Source of the DNA: Caulobacter sp. AP07
GTDB lineage: Bacteria; Pseudomonadota; Alphaproteobacteria; Caulobacterales; Caulobacteraceae
Direction of reading: 5' to 3'
Assembly: GCF_000281955.1 (NCBI RefSeq)
Contig: NZ_AKKF01000167.1
Span: 22,705-86,704, forward strand
Length of the DNA stretch: 64,000 nt
Positions 8,491 to 17,518 of this stretch are shown piece after piece (the first letter of the stretch is position 1; the number at the start of each line of letters is the position of its first letter). The notes beneath the pieces were generated by a model. The model did no database searches and was not told where the DNA came from. It saw only the letters and a program-made list of their open reading frames with translations. Made by a program: the position numbers and the translations under genes.

Positions 8491-9384
8491 ATGCGTGAAA
8501 AATATATGCGCCGCTTGAGTACGGCGTGTGACGAAAGCGGGGAAACGTTGCGTATTCACGGCACCAGTGAGTTGGATCGACTGGGCGACCTGACGGCCTC
8601 GATCGGGTCCGAAAACTTCGCCATGACCTATTACGACGTGTTTCGCGATCTGCTGAACATCGAGGAATGCACGGTCTTTTCGTTCCAGCGCTCCAACAAG
8701 CCCAAGCCCCTGATCGCCGAAGGCCGCAACGAGCGCCCCTATTCGACGCGTCAGCTGGCTCAGGACTATGTCTCTGGCGGCTATCTCGAAGACCCCAACG
8801 TGATATCCCGACATGTGTCGAGCAACGGCGCCTATGTCATCCAGAGCGAAGAGATCAAGAACGAGCTTTTTCGTCGTCACTATTACGAGTTTCCGGCCAT
8901 CGCGCAGGAGATGGTGATGAAGGGCGACGCCGGCGGCACGCTCTATTACGCCAGCTTCTACCGCAAGGCCGACGCCCGGCAATTTGATCTGCAGGAAATG
9001 CAGACCATCAACGCCCTGTCGGGCTTCATCACCAAGGCGCTGCATCGCCACAGCGAGCTTTTCTCGCCCTGCAACGGCGATGGCTTCAGTCTGGCCACGC
9101 ACGGCGCGACCTCCGCGGAGGTTCGCGACCGCACCCTGGAGCACCTGTCCAACGTCCTGTTCAACGGGCCCCATCGCCTCAGCAAGCGCGAGGCCGAGAT
9201 CTGCGCCGGCATCGTGCTGGGCTATTCCACCCTGGCCATCAGCCTCAATTGCGCGATCTCCCCCAACACCGTGGCCACGCACCGCAAGCGCGCCTACGCC
9301 AAGATGGGCATTTCCAGCCAGAACGAGCTTTTCACACGCTATTTCTCCAGCGTGCGCGAGTTTCAGTCCCGCCTGGCCCACTGA
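8491..9384 (+). CDS. LuxR-family (GerE helix-turn-helix) transcriptional regulator, copy 1
   Basis: This protein of about 297 residues has a C-terminal GerE/LuxR helix-turn-helix (LSKREAEICAGIVLGYSTLA, then SPNTVATHRKRAYAKMGI) and a ligand-sensing-like N-terminal half. It lacks a receiver aspartate pocket and clear acyl-homoserine-lactone residues, so it looks like a LuxR solo. It is paralogous to the regulator at 25794-26603 over the whole length (LGSETF versus IGSENF near the start, NTVATHRKRAYAK identical). A TTGACA box at 8465-8470 with TAGCAT at 8487-8492 may be its promoter. If so, transcription could begin after ATG 8491 and ATG 8506 would be the true start. It is divergent from the hydrolase operon, its likely target. 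Confidence 0.87.
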   Translation: MREKYMRRLSTACDESGETLRIHGTSELDRLGDLTASIGSENFAMTYYDVFRDLLNIEECTVFSFQRSNKPKPLIAEGRNERPYSTRQLAQDYVSGGYLEDPNVISRHVSSNGAYVIQSEEIKNELFRRHYYEFPAIAQEMVMKGDAGGTLYYASFYRKADARQFDLQEMQTINALSGFITKALHRHSELFSPCNGDGFSLATHGATSAEVRDRTLEHLSNVLFNGPHRLSKREAEICAGIVLGYSTLAISLNCAISPNTVATHRKRAYAKMGISSQNELFTRYFSSVREFQSRLAH

Positions 9385-9498
9385 GGCCGAGCGGGCGCGA
9401 CGCGCTTTTCGAACCGCCAAGACGGGTCACCTTGTAAGAGCATCGACCGTCCCCGGACGGGTCTCGATAGTCTGGCCATGACTGGTCGGGATTAGCGC

Positions 9499-10914
9499 AT
9501 GGCCCACTCCAATGACGGCGAACTGCGCCAGGGCGCCCTGGGACCCTTGGCGATCGCCTTTTTCGTCGTCTCGGCTGCCGGGCCCCTCGTCGCCATGGCC
9601 GGCGGCATTCCGATCGCGATGATGTTTGGCAACGGCCCGGGCATACCGGCGCTGTTCGTCGCCGCGACCCTGGTCCTGCTGGCCTTTTCGGCCGGCTATA
9701 CGGCCATGGCGCGCGACGTGCGCAACGCCGGCGCCTTCTACGCCTTCACCGCCTTTGGCCTGGGCCGGGCCGCCGGGGGCGCGGCGGGCCTGATCGCCCT
9801 GCTGAGCTACAACGCCATCCAGATCGGCCTCTACGGCCTGTTTGGGGCCGCGGCCCAGGGCCTCATCGAACCGGTGACCCACATCCACCTGCCCTGGTGG
9901 ACCTATGCCGGGCTGGCGATGGTCTCGATCGGCCTGCTGGGCTACCGGCAGGTGGACCTTTCGGCCAAGGTTCTGGGGCTGCTGGTGGCCGGCGAATATC
10001 TGGTGGTTCTGGCGCTGGACCTGGCGATCACCCACGCGGGCGGCGATGCGGGGCTGAACCTGCGGGCGTTCGAGCCGGGAATCGTGGCGGGCGGGTCGCC
10101 CGCCACGGGCTTGATGCTGTGCTTCGCCGCCTTCGTCGGCTTCGAAGCCACGACGATCTACGGCGAGGAAGCCCGTGATCCGCAGCGCACCATCCCCCTG
10201 GCGACCTACGCCTCGGTTCTGCTGATCGGCGTCTTCTATGCGTTCTCGACCTGGGCCATCGTCAATGGCGCGGGCGTCGATAGGCTGATGCCGATGCTGA
10301 CCCAGGCGAGCGATCCCACCAGCCTGCTATTTACCCTGGCCGAGCGCTATTCGGGCCAACCGCTGGTCCTGGCCATGCGCGTTCTCTATGTCACCAGCGC
10401 CTATGCGAGCCTGCTGGCCTTTCACAACGCCATCGCCCGCTACTTCTTCGCCATGGGGCGCGGGCGTCTGCTGCCCAAGGTCCTGGCCCGGACCCACGAG
10501 CGGTTCGCCAGCCCGCATATCGGCTCCATGACCCAGACGGGCCTGGCGGCCGGGGCCTTGATCCTGCTGGCCGCCAGCCGCGCCGATCCGATCCTCGTGG
10601 TCTTCACCCTGCCCTCGGCGGTCGCCACTCTGGGCATCGTCGTCCTGATGGCGCTCAGTTCGGCCGCCGCCGTCCGTCACCTCGCCGCCAAGCGTCCTCA
10701 CATGCGGCTCACCATCGTGTTGAGCGCGCTGGCCTTCATCGCCTTCGCGGGCATCGCCGGCTTGGCCACGGTTCACTTCGACGTTCTGGCCGGATCGTCC
10801 AGCAAGGCGATCTATGTCCTGCCCCTGCTGATCCTGGCGGTCGGCGCGGCGGGGGCCGTCCTTGGGCAGAAGCGCGCCCTGAAGCTGGTCGAAGCGCCGG
10901 CGCTCCAGCCCTAG
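9499..10914 (+). CDS. APC-family amino-acid/polyamine permease
   Basis: This 471-residue inner-membrane protein has about twelve hydrophobic helices. The N-terminus GALGPLAIAFFVVSAAGP and the later FVGFEATTIYGEEARDPQRT follow the consensus of APC permeases, where the latter motif (helix 6 plus a conserved E-E-A-R-D-P-x-R-x-I-P loop) takes part in substrate transport. It therefore probably imports an amino acid or amine by proton symport. The FAD-dependent oxidase 194 bp downstream in the same direction could oxidise the imported amine. No shared palindrome is seen in front of it. The exact substrate is unknown. Confidence 0.9.
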   Translation: MAHSNDGELRQGALGPLAIAFFVVSAAGPLVAMAGGIPIAMMFGNGPGIPALFVAATLVLLAFSAGYTAMARDVRNAGAFYAFTAFGLGRAAGGAAGLIALLSYNAIQIGLYGLFGAAAQGLIEPVTHIHLPWWTYAGLAMVSIGLLGYRQVDLSAKVLGLLVAGEYLVVLALDLAITHAGGDAGLNLRAFEPGIVAGGSPATGLMLCFAAFVGFEATTIYGEEARDPQRTIPLATYASVLLIGVFYAFSTWAIVNGAGVDRLMPMLTQASDPTSLLFTLAERYSGQPLVLAMRVLYVTSAYASLLAFHNAIARYFFAMGRGRLLPKVLARTHERFASPHIGSMTQTGLAAGALILLAASRADPILVVFTLPSAVATLGIVVLMALSSAAAVRHLAAKRPHMRLTIVLSALAFIAFAGIAGLATVHFDVLAGSSSKAIYVLPLLILAVGAAGAVLGQKRALKLVEAPALQP

Positions 10915-11000
10915 GATCGCTTTGGCCGATCGCCAGGCCGTCGTCCAGGTTCGGCCGTTCGGCGGCTTGATCCGCGATGACCCTGACGCCTGGGTGAGCG

Positions 11001-11016
11001 TCACTCCGCAGGGGTA
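11001..11016. promoter_or_regulatory. possible half-site of the shared palindrome
   Basis: TCACTCCGCAGGGGTA. The right half GGGTA is perfect but the left half is poor. It lies 92 bp before the FAD oxidoreductase gene. Confidence 0.2.
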
Positions 11017-11108
11017 CAGCGCCAGGGGCGCGGGCTTGGCAAGGTTTGTCGCGGTTCGCCGCCCAGCGTGATCGCGGTGATCCGCATACCTGCGCCAAAC
11101 CCGAGGGG

Positions 11109-12473
11109 ATGACCTTGTCCGCACCGATCCTACCCCTGCCCGCGCCGCGGCAGACGCCCTATGGCCTGCTTCGCGGGGCGGCGTTCGTCGGCGATCAGGA
11201 CCTGCCCGCCCAGAGCGAGGTGGTGATCATCGGCGGCGGAATCCTGGGGGCCGCCACGGCCTACTACCTGGCCCTGCGGAAGATCCCCGTCGTGCTCTGC
11301 GAGAAGGCCGAGATCGCCTGCGAGTCGTCCAGCCGCGCCTTTGGCTGGATCACCGAGATGGAGCTTCAGGCCTCGATCGCGCCGATCCTGAACCAGAGCA
11401 AGGCGCTGTGGGCGGGCCTGCAGTCGGAAATCGGGGAAACCGGCTACCGGCAACACGGCATCCTGCACCTGGCCGACACCGAAGAAGACCTGGCCCTGCA
11501 CCAGGCGTGGCTGGACGGCGCGCGCGACTTCGCCGGGGCCGGCACGCGCATGCTCACCAGCCAGGAGGTCGCCGAACGCCTTCCGACCGCCAGCCGCCGG
11601 TTCGCCGGCGGCCTGTTGTCGCCGACCGACGGCAGCATCGAGCCGATCATCGCCACCGCCAAGGTCGCCGAGGCCGCGCGCCGGGCCGGCGCGCGCATCG
11701 TGACCGACTGCGCCGTGCGCGGTCTGGACCTGGCCGCCGGCCGCGTGACGGGCGTTTTCACCGAGAAGGGCTACATCAAGACCTCGACCGTGCTTTGCGC
11801 GGCCAACAGCTGGTCGCGGCTGTTCTGCGGCAATCTCGGCGTCGACGTTCCCCAGCTCTATGTGATCATGTCCATGGGCCGCACCAGCGTGACGCCGGGG
11901 CCGATCGGATCGGGCGGGCAGCACCTGTGGGCCTGGCGTAGCCAGATCGACGGGGGCTATTCCCTGGGTGGGGTGACGGGCGTGCGCGCTCCGGCGACGC
12001 GAGACGGCGTCAAGCTTTACAAGCGCTTCGCGCCGCTGATGAAGATGATGGGCGGGGCGAAGTTCGATTTCGGCCGCGACGCCTGGAACGATCTTCGCCT
12101 GGCGCGTCGCTGGGATCCGCGCAAGACCTCGCCGTTCGAGATGCTGCGCGTGCTTTCGGGCGTCACCGCGCCGGTGGCCCAAGGGTCCTTGGCCGACAAC
12201 GCCAAGGTCTTCCCGGAAATGGCCGCCGCCACCGTCGCCGAGACCTGGTCGGGCCCGTTGACCTTGACGCCGGACGGCGCGCCGATCCTGGGCCCGGTGG
12301 ACCAGATCCCCGGCTTCCACATCGCCACGGGCTGCGCCATGGGCCTGAGCTGGGGACCGGCGATCGGCAAGGCGATGGCGGCGGACATGACCGGCGAGAC
12401 CGCGGACTTCGATCTCAAGGACTTCCGGCTGGGCCGGTTTTCGGACGCCGCCGCATCGACCAAGGACGGCTAG
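11109..12473 (+). CDS. FAD-dependent oxidoreductase of the DAO family, copy 1
   Basis: This 454-residue protein has the dinucleotide-binding fingerprint VVIIGGGILGAATAYYLA at about 38-55, the DAO-family middle (TGYRQHGILHLA) and a C-terminal GAPILGPVD...FHIATGCAMGLSWGP region that closes around FAD. Such enzymes oxidise amino acids, amines or sarcosine-like N-methyl compounds. It is paralogous to the Tat-exported protein at 39946-41382. ATG 11109 directly abuts GAGGGG, leaving almost no spacing, so TTG 11115, eight bases after GAGG, may be the real start. The upstream permease suggests an amine substrate, which is inference. Confidence 0.86.
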   Translation: MTLSAPILPLPAPRQTPYGLLRGAAFVGDQDLPAQSEVVIIGGGILGAATAYYLALRKIPVVLCEKAEIACESSSRAFGWITEMELQASIAPILNQSKALWAGLQSEIGETGYRQHGILHLADTEEDLALHQAWLDGARDFAGAGTRMLTSQEVAERLPTASRRFAGGLLSPTDGSIEPIIATAKVAEAARRAGARIVTDCAVRGLDLAAGRVTGVFTEKGYIKTSTVLCAANSWSRLFCGNLGVDVPQLYVIMSMGRTSVTPGPIGSGGQHLWAWRSQIDGGYSLGGVTGVRAPATRDGVKLYKRFAPLMKMMGGAKFDFGRDAWNDLRLARRWDPRKTSPFEMLRVLSGVTAPVAQGSLADNAKVFPEMAAATVAETWSGPLTLTPDGAPILGPVDQIPGFHIATGCAMGLSWGPAIGKAMAADMTGETADFDLKDFRLGRFSDAAASTKDG

Positions 12474-12480
12474 GCGCGGC

Positions 12481-12511
12481 GCCTTCGGCGCGGTCCCGCG
12501 ACGCCGAAGGC
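12481..12511. terminator. bidirectional terminator-like hairpin between convergent genes
   Basis: GCCTTCGGCG (12481-12490) pairs perfectly with CGCCGAAGGC (12502-12511) around an 11-base loop. It lies between the stop codons of the FAD oxidoreductase and the molybdenum oxidoreductase. No strong U-run follows, so terminator strength is uncertain. Confidence 0.55.
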
Positions 12512-12529
12512 CTCGAACCGCGTCTGGGC

Positions 12530-14818
12530 CTAGGCGGCGGCCGACAGCCTGACGGGCGCGGACTTGTAGGCCGGGGTGCCGCTGCGTTCGTCGCGATCGT
12601 CCAGCCCCACCAGGGCGTTGGTCTCCGGATAATAGGCCGCCACGCAGCCGCGCGGCAGGTCCATCGCCACGGCGACCATGCCGCGGACCGCTCGCTGCCC
12701 GCTCGGCGCGAACGCGGCGACCAGATCGATGAGGTCGCCGGCCTTCAGGCCGCGCGCCGCCAAGTCCGCCGGATTGACGAAGACCACGTCGCGCCGGCCG
12801 AACACGCCGCGATAGCGGTCGTCATTGCCGTAGATGGTGGTGTTGTACTGGTCGTGACTGCGCAAGGTGGTCAGGAGCAGGACGTCGCCCTGGCCGCGGC
12901 GCGGATCGGCGGCGGGCGCCAGCGGCAGGAAATGGGCCTTGCCGCTGGCCGTCTTCCAAACCCGCTCGGACGGGCCGACCGGCAGGCGAAAGCCGCCCGG
13001 TACGCGGATCCTGTCATTGTAGCCGGAAAAGAGCTCGGGCAGCACCGCTTCGATCAGCGCGCGGATGCGGTCGTAGTCGGCCACCAGGTCTTCCCAAGGC
13101 ACCGGGTCGTCCGGCCCGAAGACGGCGCGCGCCATGCCGGCCACGATCGCCGGCTCCGACAACAGGGTGTCGGCGGCCGGGGTGTTGAGGCCTCGCGAGG
13201 CATGGACCATCGACATGGAGTCCTCGACGGTCACCGCCTGGCGCCCGCCGGCCTGAAGATCGATCTCGGTGCGGCCCAGGCAGGGCAGCAGCAGGCTGGC
13301 GCGCCCCTGCAGCAGATGGGTGCGATTGAGCTTGGTGGCGACATGGACGCTCAGCTCGAGTCGTCGCATGGCCGCGCAGGTCCGGCCCGGATCGGGCGCG
13401 GCGATGGCGAAATTGCCGCCCAGGCCGATGAACACCTTGGCCCGTCCCTGCTCCATCGCCTCGATGGCTTCGACGACCGTATGGCCGTGACGCCGCGGCG
13501 AGACGATGCCGAACACGCGGTCCATCGCCGCCAGGAACGCCTCGGTGGGCTTTTCCCAGACCCCGACGGTCCGATCGCCCTGCACGTTCGAATGGCCTCT
13601 GAGCGGACAGATCCCCGCGCCCGGCCGGCCGATATTGCCGCGCAGCAGCAGCAGGTTGGCCAACTGATGGATCGACGAGGAGGCGTTGCGGTGCTGGGTC
13701 AGGCCCATGCCATAACAGAGGATGGCGGCCTTGGACCGCGCATAGATCGTGGCGATCTCCTCGATGCGGGCGCGCTCGAGCCCGCATCTCTGCTCGATCG
13801 CCGGCCATTCCAGACCCGCCAGATGGGCAGCCAGCGCCTCCAGGCCCAGGGTGTGCTCGGCGATGAAGCCATGGTCGAGCACGGGCTCGGCCCCGGATCG
13901 GCGCGCTTCCTCGTCCCGGGTCACCAGGCATTTCATGACGCCCTCGACCAGGGCCGCGTCGCCGCCGATCGCGACCTGGTAGTAGTGCGAGGCGATCGGC
14001 GTGGCGGTCAGGGTCGCCATCTCCTTGGGATCCTGGGGCGAGGCGAAGCGCTCCAGCGCCCGTTCCCGCAGGGGATTGAACACCAGGATCGCCGCGCCGC
14101 GCCGGGCGGCCTCGCGCAGGGTCGCCATCATCCTGGGATGGTTGGTCCCGGGATTGTGGCCAAAGCACAGGATCAGGTCGGCGTGGTCGAAATCCTCCAG
14201 GGTGACCGACCCCTTGCCCAATCCGATGGAGTCGGGCAGCGCCACGCTGGTCGGCTCGTGGCACATGTTGGAGCAATCGGGGAAGTTGTTGGTCCCGAAC
14301 TTGCGGCCCAGCAGCTGGTAGAGAAAGGCCGCCTCGTTGGACGCCCGGCCCGAGGCGTAGAACTCGGCCTGGTCGGGGCTCTCCAGAGCGCGCAGCGCGC
14401 CGCCGATCTGATCGAAGGCGTCGGCCCACGAAATCGGCAGATAGCGGTCGCTGGCGTGATCATAGGCCATGGGATGGGTCAGGCGCCCGACGTCCTCCAG
14501 GTCGTGATCGTTCCAGCTCAGCAGTTCGGTGACGCTATGACGGGCGAAGAAGTCCGGTCTCGCGCGCTTGCTGGTGGCCTCCCACGCCACGGCCTTGGCG
14601 CCGTTCTCGCAAAATTCGAACGAGGCGGTGTGCTTGGGATCGGGCCAGGCGCAGCCGGGACAGTCAAAGCCGTCGGGCTTGTTGGCGTGCAGAAGACTGC
14701 GTCCGCCTTCGACGACGGCCTTCTGGTCGGCCAGGGCTCGTCCCACCGCCTTGAGCGCGCCCCAGCCGCCGGCGGGACCATGATAGGGCCGAACCCCTTC
14801 TATGGTGTCATCGGACAT
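12530..14818 (-). CDS. FdhF/YdeP-type molybdopterin oxidoreductase
   Basis: This 762-residue protein matches the length of E. coli YdeP (about 759). An N-terminal Cys53-x2-Cys56-x13-Cys70 set can hold an iron-sulfur cluster. YASGRASNEAAFLYQLLG is followed by DCSNMCHEPTS, where Cys186 occupies the position of the molybdenum-ligating selenocysteine of formate dehydrogenase H, so a Cys-type enzyme is predicted. Later blocks (GMGLTQHRNAS, LLLLRGNIGRPGAG, LRGHSNVQGDRTVG) bind the two pterins, and the end has the NPAD...GD molybdopterin-dinucleotide domain. ATG 14818 follows the fdhD stop by one base, so translation is coupled. YdeP relatives are called formate dehydrogenase-like, but their substrate is not firmly known. 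Formate oxidation fits the demethylase context and is inferred. Confidence 0.88.
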   Translation of the reverse strand: MSDDTIEGVRPYHGPAGGWGALKAVGRALADQKAVVEGGRSLLHANKPDGFDCPGCAWPDPKHTASFEFCENGAKAVAWEATSKRARPDFFARHSVTELLSWNDHDLEDVGRLTHPMAYDHASDRYLPISWADAFDQIGGALRALESPDQAEFYASGRASNEAAFLYQLLGRKFGTNNFPDCSNMCHEPTSVALPDSIGLGKGSVTLEDFDHADLILCFGHNPGTNHPRMMATLREAARRGAAILVFNPLRERALERFASPQDPKEMATLTATPIASHYYQVAIGGDAALVEGVMKCLVTRDEEARRSGAEPVLDHGFIAEHTLGLEALAAHLAGLEWPAIEQRCGLERARIEEIATIYARSKAAILCYGMGLTQHRNASSSIHQLANLLLLRGNIGRPGAGICPLRGHSNVQGDRTVGVWEKPTEAFLAAMDRVFGIVSPRRHGHTVVEAIEAMEQGRAKVFIGLGGNFAIAAPDPGRTCAAMRRLELSVHVATKLNRTHLLQGRASLLLPCLGRTEIDLQAGGRQAVTVEDSMSMVHASRGLNTPAADTLLSEPAIVAGMARAVFGPDDPVPWEDLVADYDRIRALIEAVLPELFSGYNDRIRVPGGFRLPVGPSERVWKTASGKAHFLPLAPAADPRRGQGDVLLLTTLRSHDQYNTTIYGNDDRYRGVFGRRDVVFVNPADLAARGLKAGDLIDLVAAFAPSGQRAVRGMVAVAMDLPRGCVAAYYPETNALVGLDDRDERSGTPAYKSAPVRLSAAA

Positions 14819-14819
14819 G

Positions 14820-15641
14820 TCAGAGCTCCGTGCAGAGGGCGGCGGCCGGATCGAACCGTTCGGCGCCGCTGAAAACCGTGTGGCCATCGGCCCGGGCCAG
14901 GGCCACCAAGGTGACGCCGGCGGCTTGCGCCTTGCTGATGGCCAGATCCGTGGGCGCCGAGATGGCGACGATCATCGGGCAGTCGAGACGAGCGACCTTC
15001 TCGACCATCTCGAACGAGCAGCGGCTGGTGACGACGATGAAGCCCAGGCTCGGGTCAATCGCCGCCCTCATCAGCGCGCCGCCAAGCTTATCCAGGGCGT
15101 TGTGGCGGCCGACGTCTTCGCGCACCGGCCCCAGGGCCCCGTCGGCGAAGGCGAACGCCGCCGCATGGGTCGCACGGGTCAGGGCGCCCAAGGGCTGTCG
15201 GCGCTCCAAGGCTTCCAGCGCGCGTTGGATCGCCTGATGGGTGAAGACCTGGCCCGCTGTGACGAAGGGCAGCGGCCGGATGGCGTCGGCTAGGCGCTGC
15301 ACGCCGCAAAGACCGCAACTGGAGCGCCCTTCGAGCCCCCGCGGCCGCGCCTTGGTCCGCGGGGCGGCCGCATGCAGACGGATATCGACCATCAGGCCGT
15401 CCGGATGGACAGAGATCTCGGCGCCGGCGATGGCCCCATAGGACGCCACGCCCTCGGTGATGGTGAACCCGATCGCCAGGTCCTCGACATCGGCCGGCGA
15501 GGCCATCAGCACCGTGTGAGGGCGACGGTCGAACGACAGGGCGATCGCCGTTTCTTGGGGCGTGGCCCGATCAATGGTCGCCGGCGACCCGGCGACCCGC
15601 CACAACTGGCCCGAACGACGTGTCGACAGATCCTGGTGCAC
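14820..15641 (-). CDS. fdhD: formate dehydrogenase accessory sulfur carrier FdhD
   Basis: This 273-residue protein has the family length. The motif SSCGLCG puts Cys109 and Cys112 in the flexible loop that passes sulfur from a cysteine desulfurase (IscS in E. coli) to the molybdenum cofactor. The C-terminal half contains DVGRHNALDKLGG and VTSRCSFEMVEK, both strongly conserved in FdhD. The start is a GTG whose complement ends at 15641. It ends one base before the molybdenum oxidoreductase gene, showing that the two act together: the oxidoreductase needs a sulfurated cofactor. The gene lies in an operon after moeA. Confidence 0.95.
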   Translation of the reverse strand: MHQDLSTRRSGQLWRVAGSPATIDRATPQETAIALSFDRRPHTVLMASPADVEDLAIGFTITEGVASYGAIAGAEISVHPDGLMVDIRLHAAAPRTKARPRGLEGRSSCGLCGVQRLADAIRPLPFVTAGQVFTHQAIQRALEALERRQPLGALTRATHAAAFAFADGALGPVREDVGRHNALDKLGGALMRAAIDPSLGFIVVTSRCSFEMVEKVARLDCPMIVAISAPTDLAISKAQAAGVTLVALARADGHTVFSGAERFDPAAALCTEL

Positions 15642-15747
15642 GAGGACGCGTTTCCCTTCTGGACCGCGGGGCGGTCCGCCTTATGGCCCCGGCCGCCGCG
15701 TCGCGGCCGGCCGGGGCCGGTCAGATTTCCACCGGCCGGCGACACCC

Positions 15748-16986
15748 TCAGAGGGGCAAGCACATCGCCGGATCGGCCGTGCGATCCGCGCCGTCCTGGC
15801 GCAGGTGGACCAGCGCGTTGGCCCGCGTCAGGGCCGCGTGTCCCGAGGCCTCCTGCTTGTCGATGATCACCGTGCCGTCCGCCCGGCGCTCGGCCAGCAG
15901 AAAGAGATCGCGGTCCGCGGCGGCGGCTGGGACCAGCACGCTGTCGTCCTCGCTCCAGTCCAGGGCCGCCCGGGCGTCCCGCCCGGCCAGCGCCGCGATG
16001 GCCGGGGCGAGCAGCACGCGGGCGGCGACCAGGGCGGCCGTGGGATTGCCGGGAAGCCCCACGATCAGGCGGTCGGCGAGCACGGCGGCCCAGACCGGCT
16101 TGCCCGGCCGCATGCGCACGCCTTCGAACAAGAGGGTCGCGCCGGCCTGGCCCGCCGCCGATCGGCCCAGGTCCCGCTCGCTGCGCGAGGCGCCGCCGAC
16201 GATCACCAGGACATCGGCGTGGGTCGCTTGACGCCGGACGGCGTCCAGCAGGATCTCGCCGACGTCCTTGCAATAGGTCCGGTCGACGACCTCTCCGCCC
16301 CAGGCCTGGATCAGGGCGGCCACCCCGTACGAGACGCTGTCGGGCGTCCGCCGGGCGGCATCGGACGGCGGGGCAATCTCGTCGCCGGTGACCAGGAGGC
16401 GAACGCGAGGCCGGCGCACGACCGTCAAGGTCGTCGCCTCGGCGGCGGCGGCGGCCATCATCGCCCCGGGACCGAGAACGGATCCGACCGGCAACAACGG
16501 CGCGCCGGCGGAGAAGTCCGAACCGGCCGGTCGCACATGCGCCTTGTCGCCCGGCCAGGCCACCAGGCGCACCTCGCCGCCGGCGGCGGAGGTCGCCTCA
16601 TCGACGATGACCCGGTCGGCGCGATCGGGCAGGGTCGCGCCCGTCGTGACGCGCACGGCCTGCCCCGGCTGGAGGCGCCCGACGAAGGGCGCGCCCGGAT
16701 AGGCCGCGCCAACGAGCTTTAGCCCGTCACGCATGGCCAAGAGATCCGACGAGGCGATGGCGTATCCGTCCATGGCCGAGAGCGCCGCGGCCGGCCGCGC
16801 CCGCGCGGCGAAGACCGGCTGCGCCAAGACGCGCCCATGGCCGGCCTCCAGGCCGACGGCCTCTGCCTCCAGCGGCGAGACGGCGCCCAGCAGGCGCCCA
16901 AGCGCCTCGTCGTAGCTGGGCAAGCCCGGCGCGGCGCAGGTCAGAGGCTCGCCGGCCAAGTCGCGCCGAACGGCTCCCCCGGTCAC
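15748..16986 (-). CDS. moeA: molybdopterin molybdenumtransferase MoeA
   Basis: This protein of about 412 residues inserts molybdate into adenylated molybdopterin. It shows PSYDEAL at the start, SAMDGYA, VTTGATLPDRADRV, the central domain VRLLVTGDE, a VIVGGASRSERD-like loop and VGLPGNPTAALV, all hallmark MoeA blocks in order. A GTG at 16986 gives the family length (E. coli MoeA is 411). A GTG at 17031 overlapping the DUF2218 stop, or an ATG at 17103 inside DUF2218, would add an unconserved tail, so the start is not certain. It lies between DUF2218 and fdhD in one minus-strand operon and so supplies cofactor for the neighbouring oxidoreductase. Confidence 0.92.
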   Translation of the reverse strand: MTGGAVRRDLAGEPLTCAAPGLPSYDEALGRLLGAVSPLEAEAVGLEAGHGRVLAQPVFAARARPAAALSAMDGYAIASSDLLAMRDGLKLVGAAYPGAPFVGRLQPGQAVRVTTGATLPDRADRVIVDEATSAAGGEVRLVAWPGDKAHVRPAGSDFSAGAPLLPVGSVLGPGAMMAAAAAEATTLTVVRRPRVRLLVTGDEIAPPSDAARRTPDSVSYGVAALIQAWGGEVVDRTYCKDVGEILLDAVRRQATHADVLVIVGGASRSERDLGRSAAGQAGATLLFEGVRMRPGKPVWAAVLADRLIVGLPGNPTAALVAARVLLAPAIAALAGRDARAALDWSEDDSVLVPAAAADRDLFLLAERRADGTVIIDKQEASGHAALTRANALVHLRQDGADRTADPAMCLPL

Positions 16987-17020
16987 GAGGGATGTCTTCG
17001 CGCCGACCGCGTGATTCTGT

Positions 17021-17308
17021 TTAGGCTTCACGTCGCCAAGGGATCTGAAGGTCGGGTTCACGATGGGCGAAGCGCTGGATGTGATCGGCGACGATGGTTT
17101 CAAGACCCTCGAAGCCCTCGGCCGCGCCCGTGACCTTGACGATCAGCGCATCGTCTTCGGCGTCCAGGCGGCAGTTGCTGTCCCCAAAATCGATGTCGGC
17201 GCGCTGGGGCGTGAAGTCGACCTTGAAATGATGGCCCCAGTGCTTGGCCAGTTGCTGGAGGTAGCGCGAGCCGTTGACCGTCGGGATGCGGGCGATGGAA
17301 CTGGGCAT
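17021..17308 (-). CDS. DUF2218-family small protein, first gene of the molybdenum operon
   Basis: This 95-residue soluble protein begins MPSSIARIPTVNGSRYLQQLAKHWGH and contains DFGDSNCRLDAEDDALIVKV and a C-terminal ADHIQRFAHREP. It matches what is known of DUF2218 in size and in these conserved blocks, with a conserved central cysteine. DUF2218 proteins have no established function and often sit near metal- or siderophore-related genes. Here the gene leads directly into moeA (its stop overlaps a possible moeA GTG), which suggests a link to molybdenum enzymes. Two palindromic sites lie in the 210-bp divergent gap before it. Confidence 0.75.
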   Translation of the reverse strand: MPSSIARIPTVNGSRYLQQLAKHWGHHFKVDFTPQRADIDFGDSNCRLDAEDDALIVKVTGAAEGFEGLETIVADHIQRFAHREPDLQIPWRREA

Positions 17309-17375
17309 GTCAAACCTGTGGACGGGACCTGGGGGCGGACCGTGCGGGAGTGCCATGCCGCGGTCGAGCCGCCCA

Positions 17376-17391
17376 TACCCCTGACGAGGGA
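17376..17391. promoter_or_regulatory. shared 16-bp palindrome, site B
   Basis: TACCCCTGACGAGGGA, matching TACCC-N6-nGGGA. It lies 67 bp before the DUF2218 start and 127 bp before the divergent unknown gene at 17519. Confidence 0.55.
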
Positions 17392-17414
17392 CCCGCGCGG
17401 CCGGGGCCGCAGGC

Positions 17415-17430
17415 TCACCCTTGGGGGTGA
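17415..17430. promoter_or_regulatory. second palindrome in the same gap, shifted variant
   Basis: TCACCC-TTGG-GGGTGA, a perfect inverted repeat. Read as 7-2-7 (TCACCCT, TG, GGGGTGA) it keeps the 16-bp frame of the shared sites, but CCC and GGG are two bases closer. It lies 88 bp before the gene at 17519 and closely resembles site A downstream of the centre (GGGTGATGG). Confidence 0.4.
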
Positions 17431-17518
17431 TGGACGTCGCGGCGGTCGCGACGGAGACTCGCCGCTCTTGGACGCCGTGGGCGGTGAGGCGACCTTTTCG
17501 AACGGGCGAGGACGGGGC

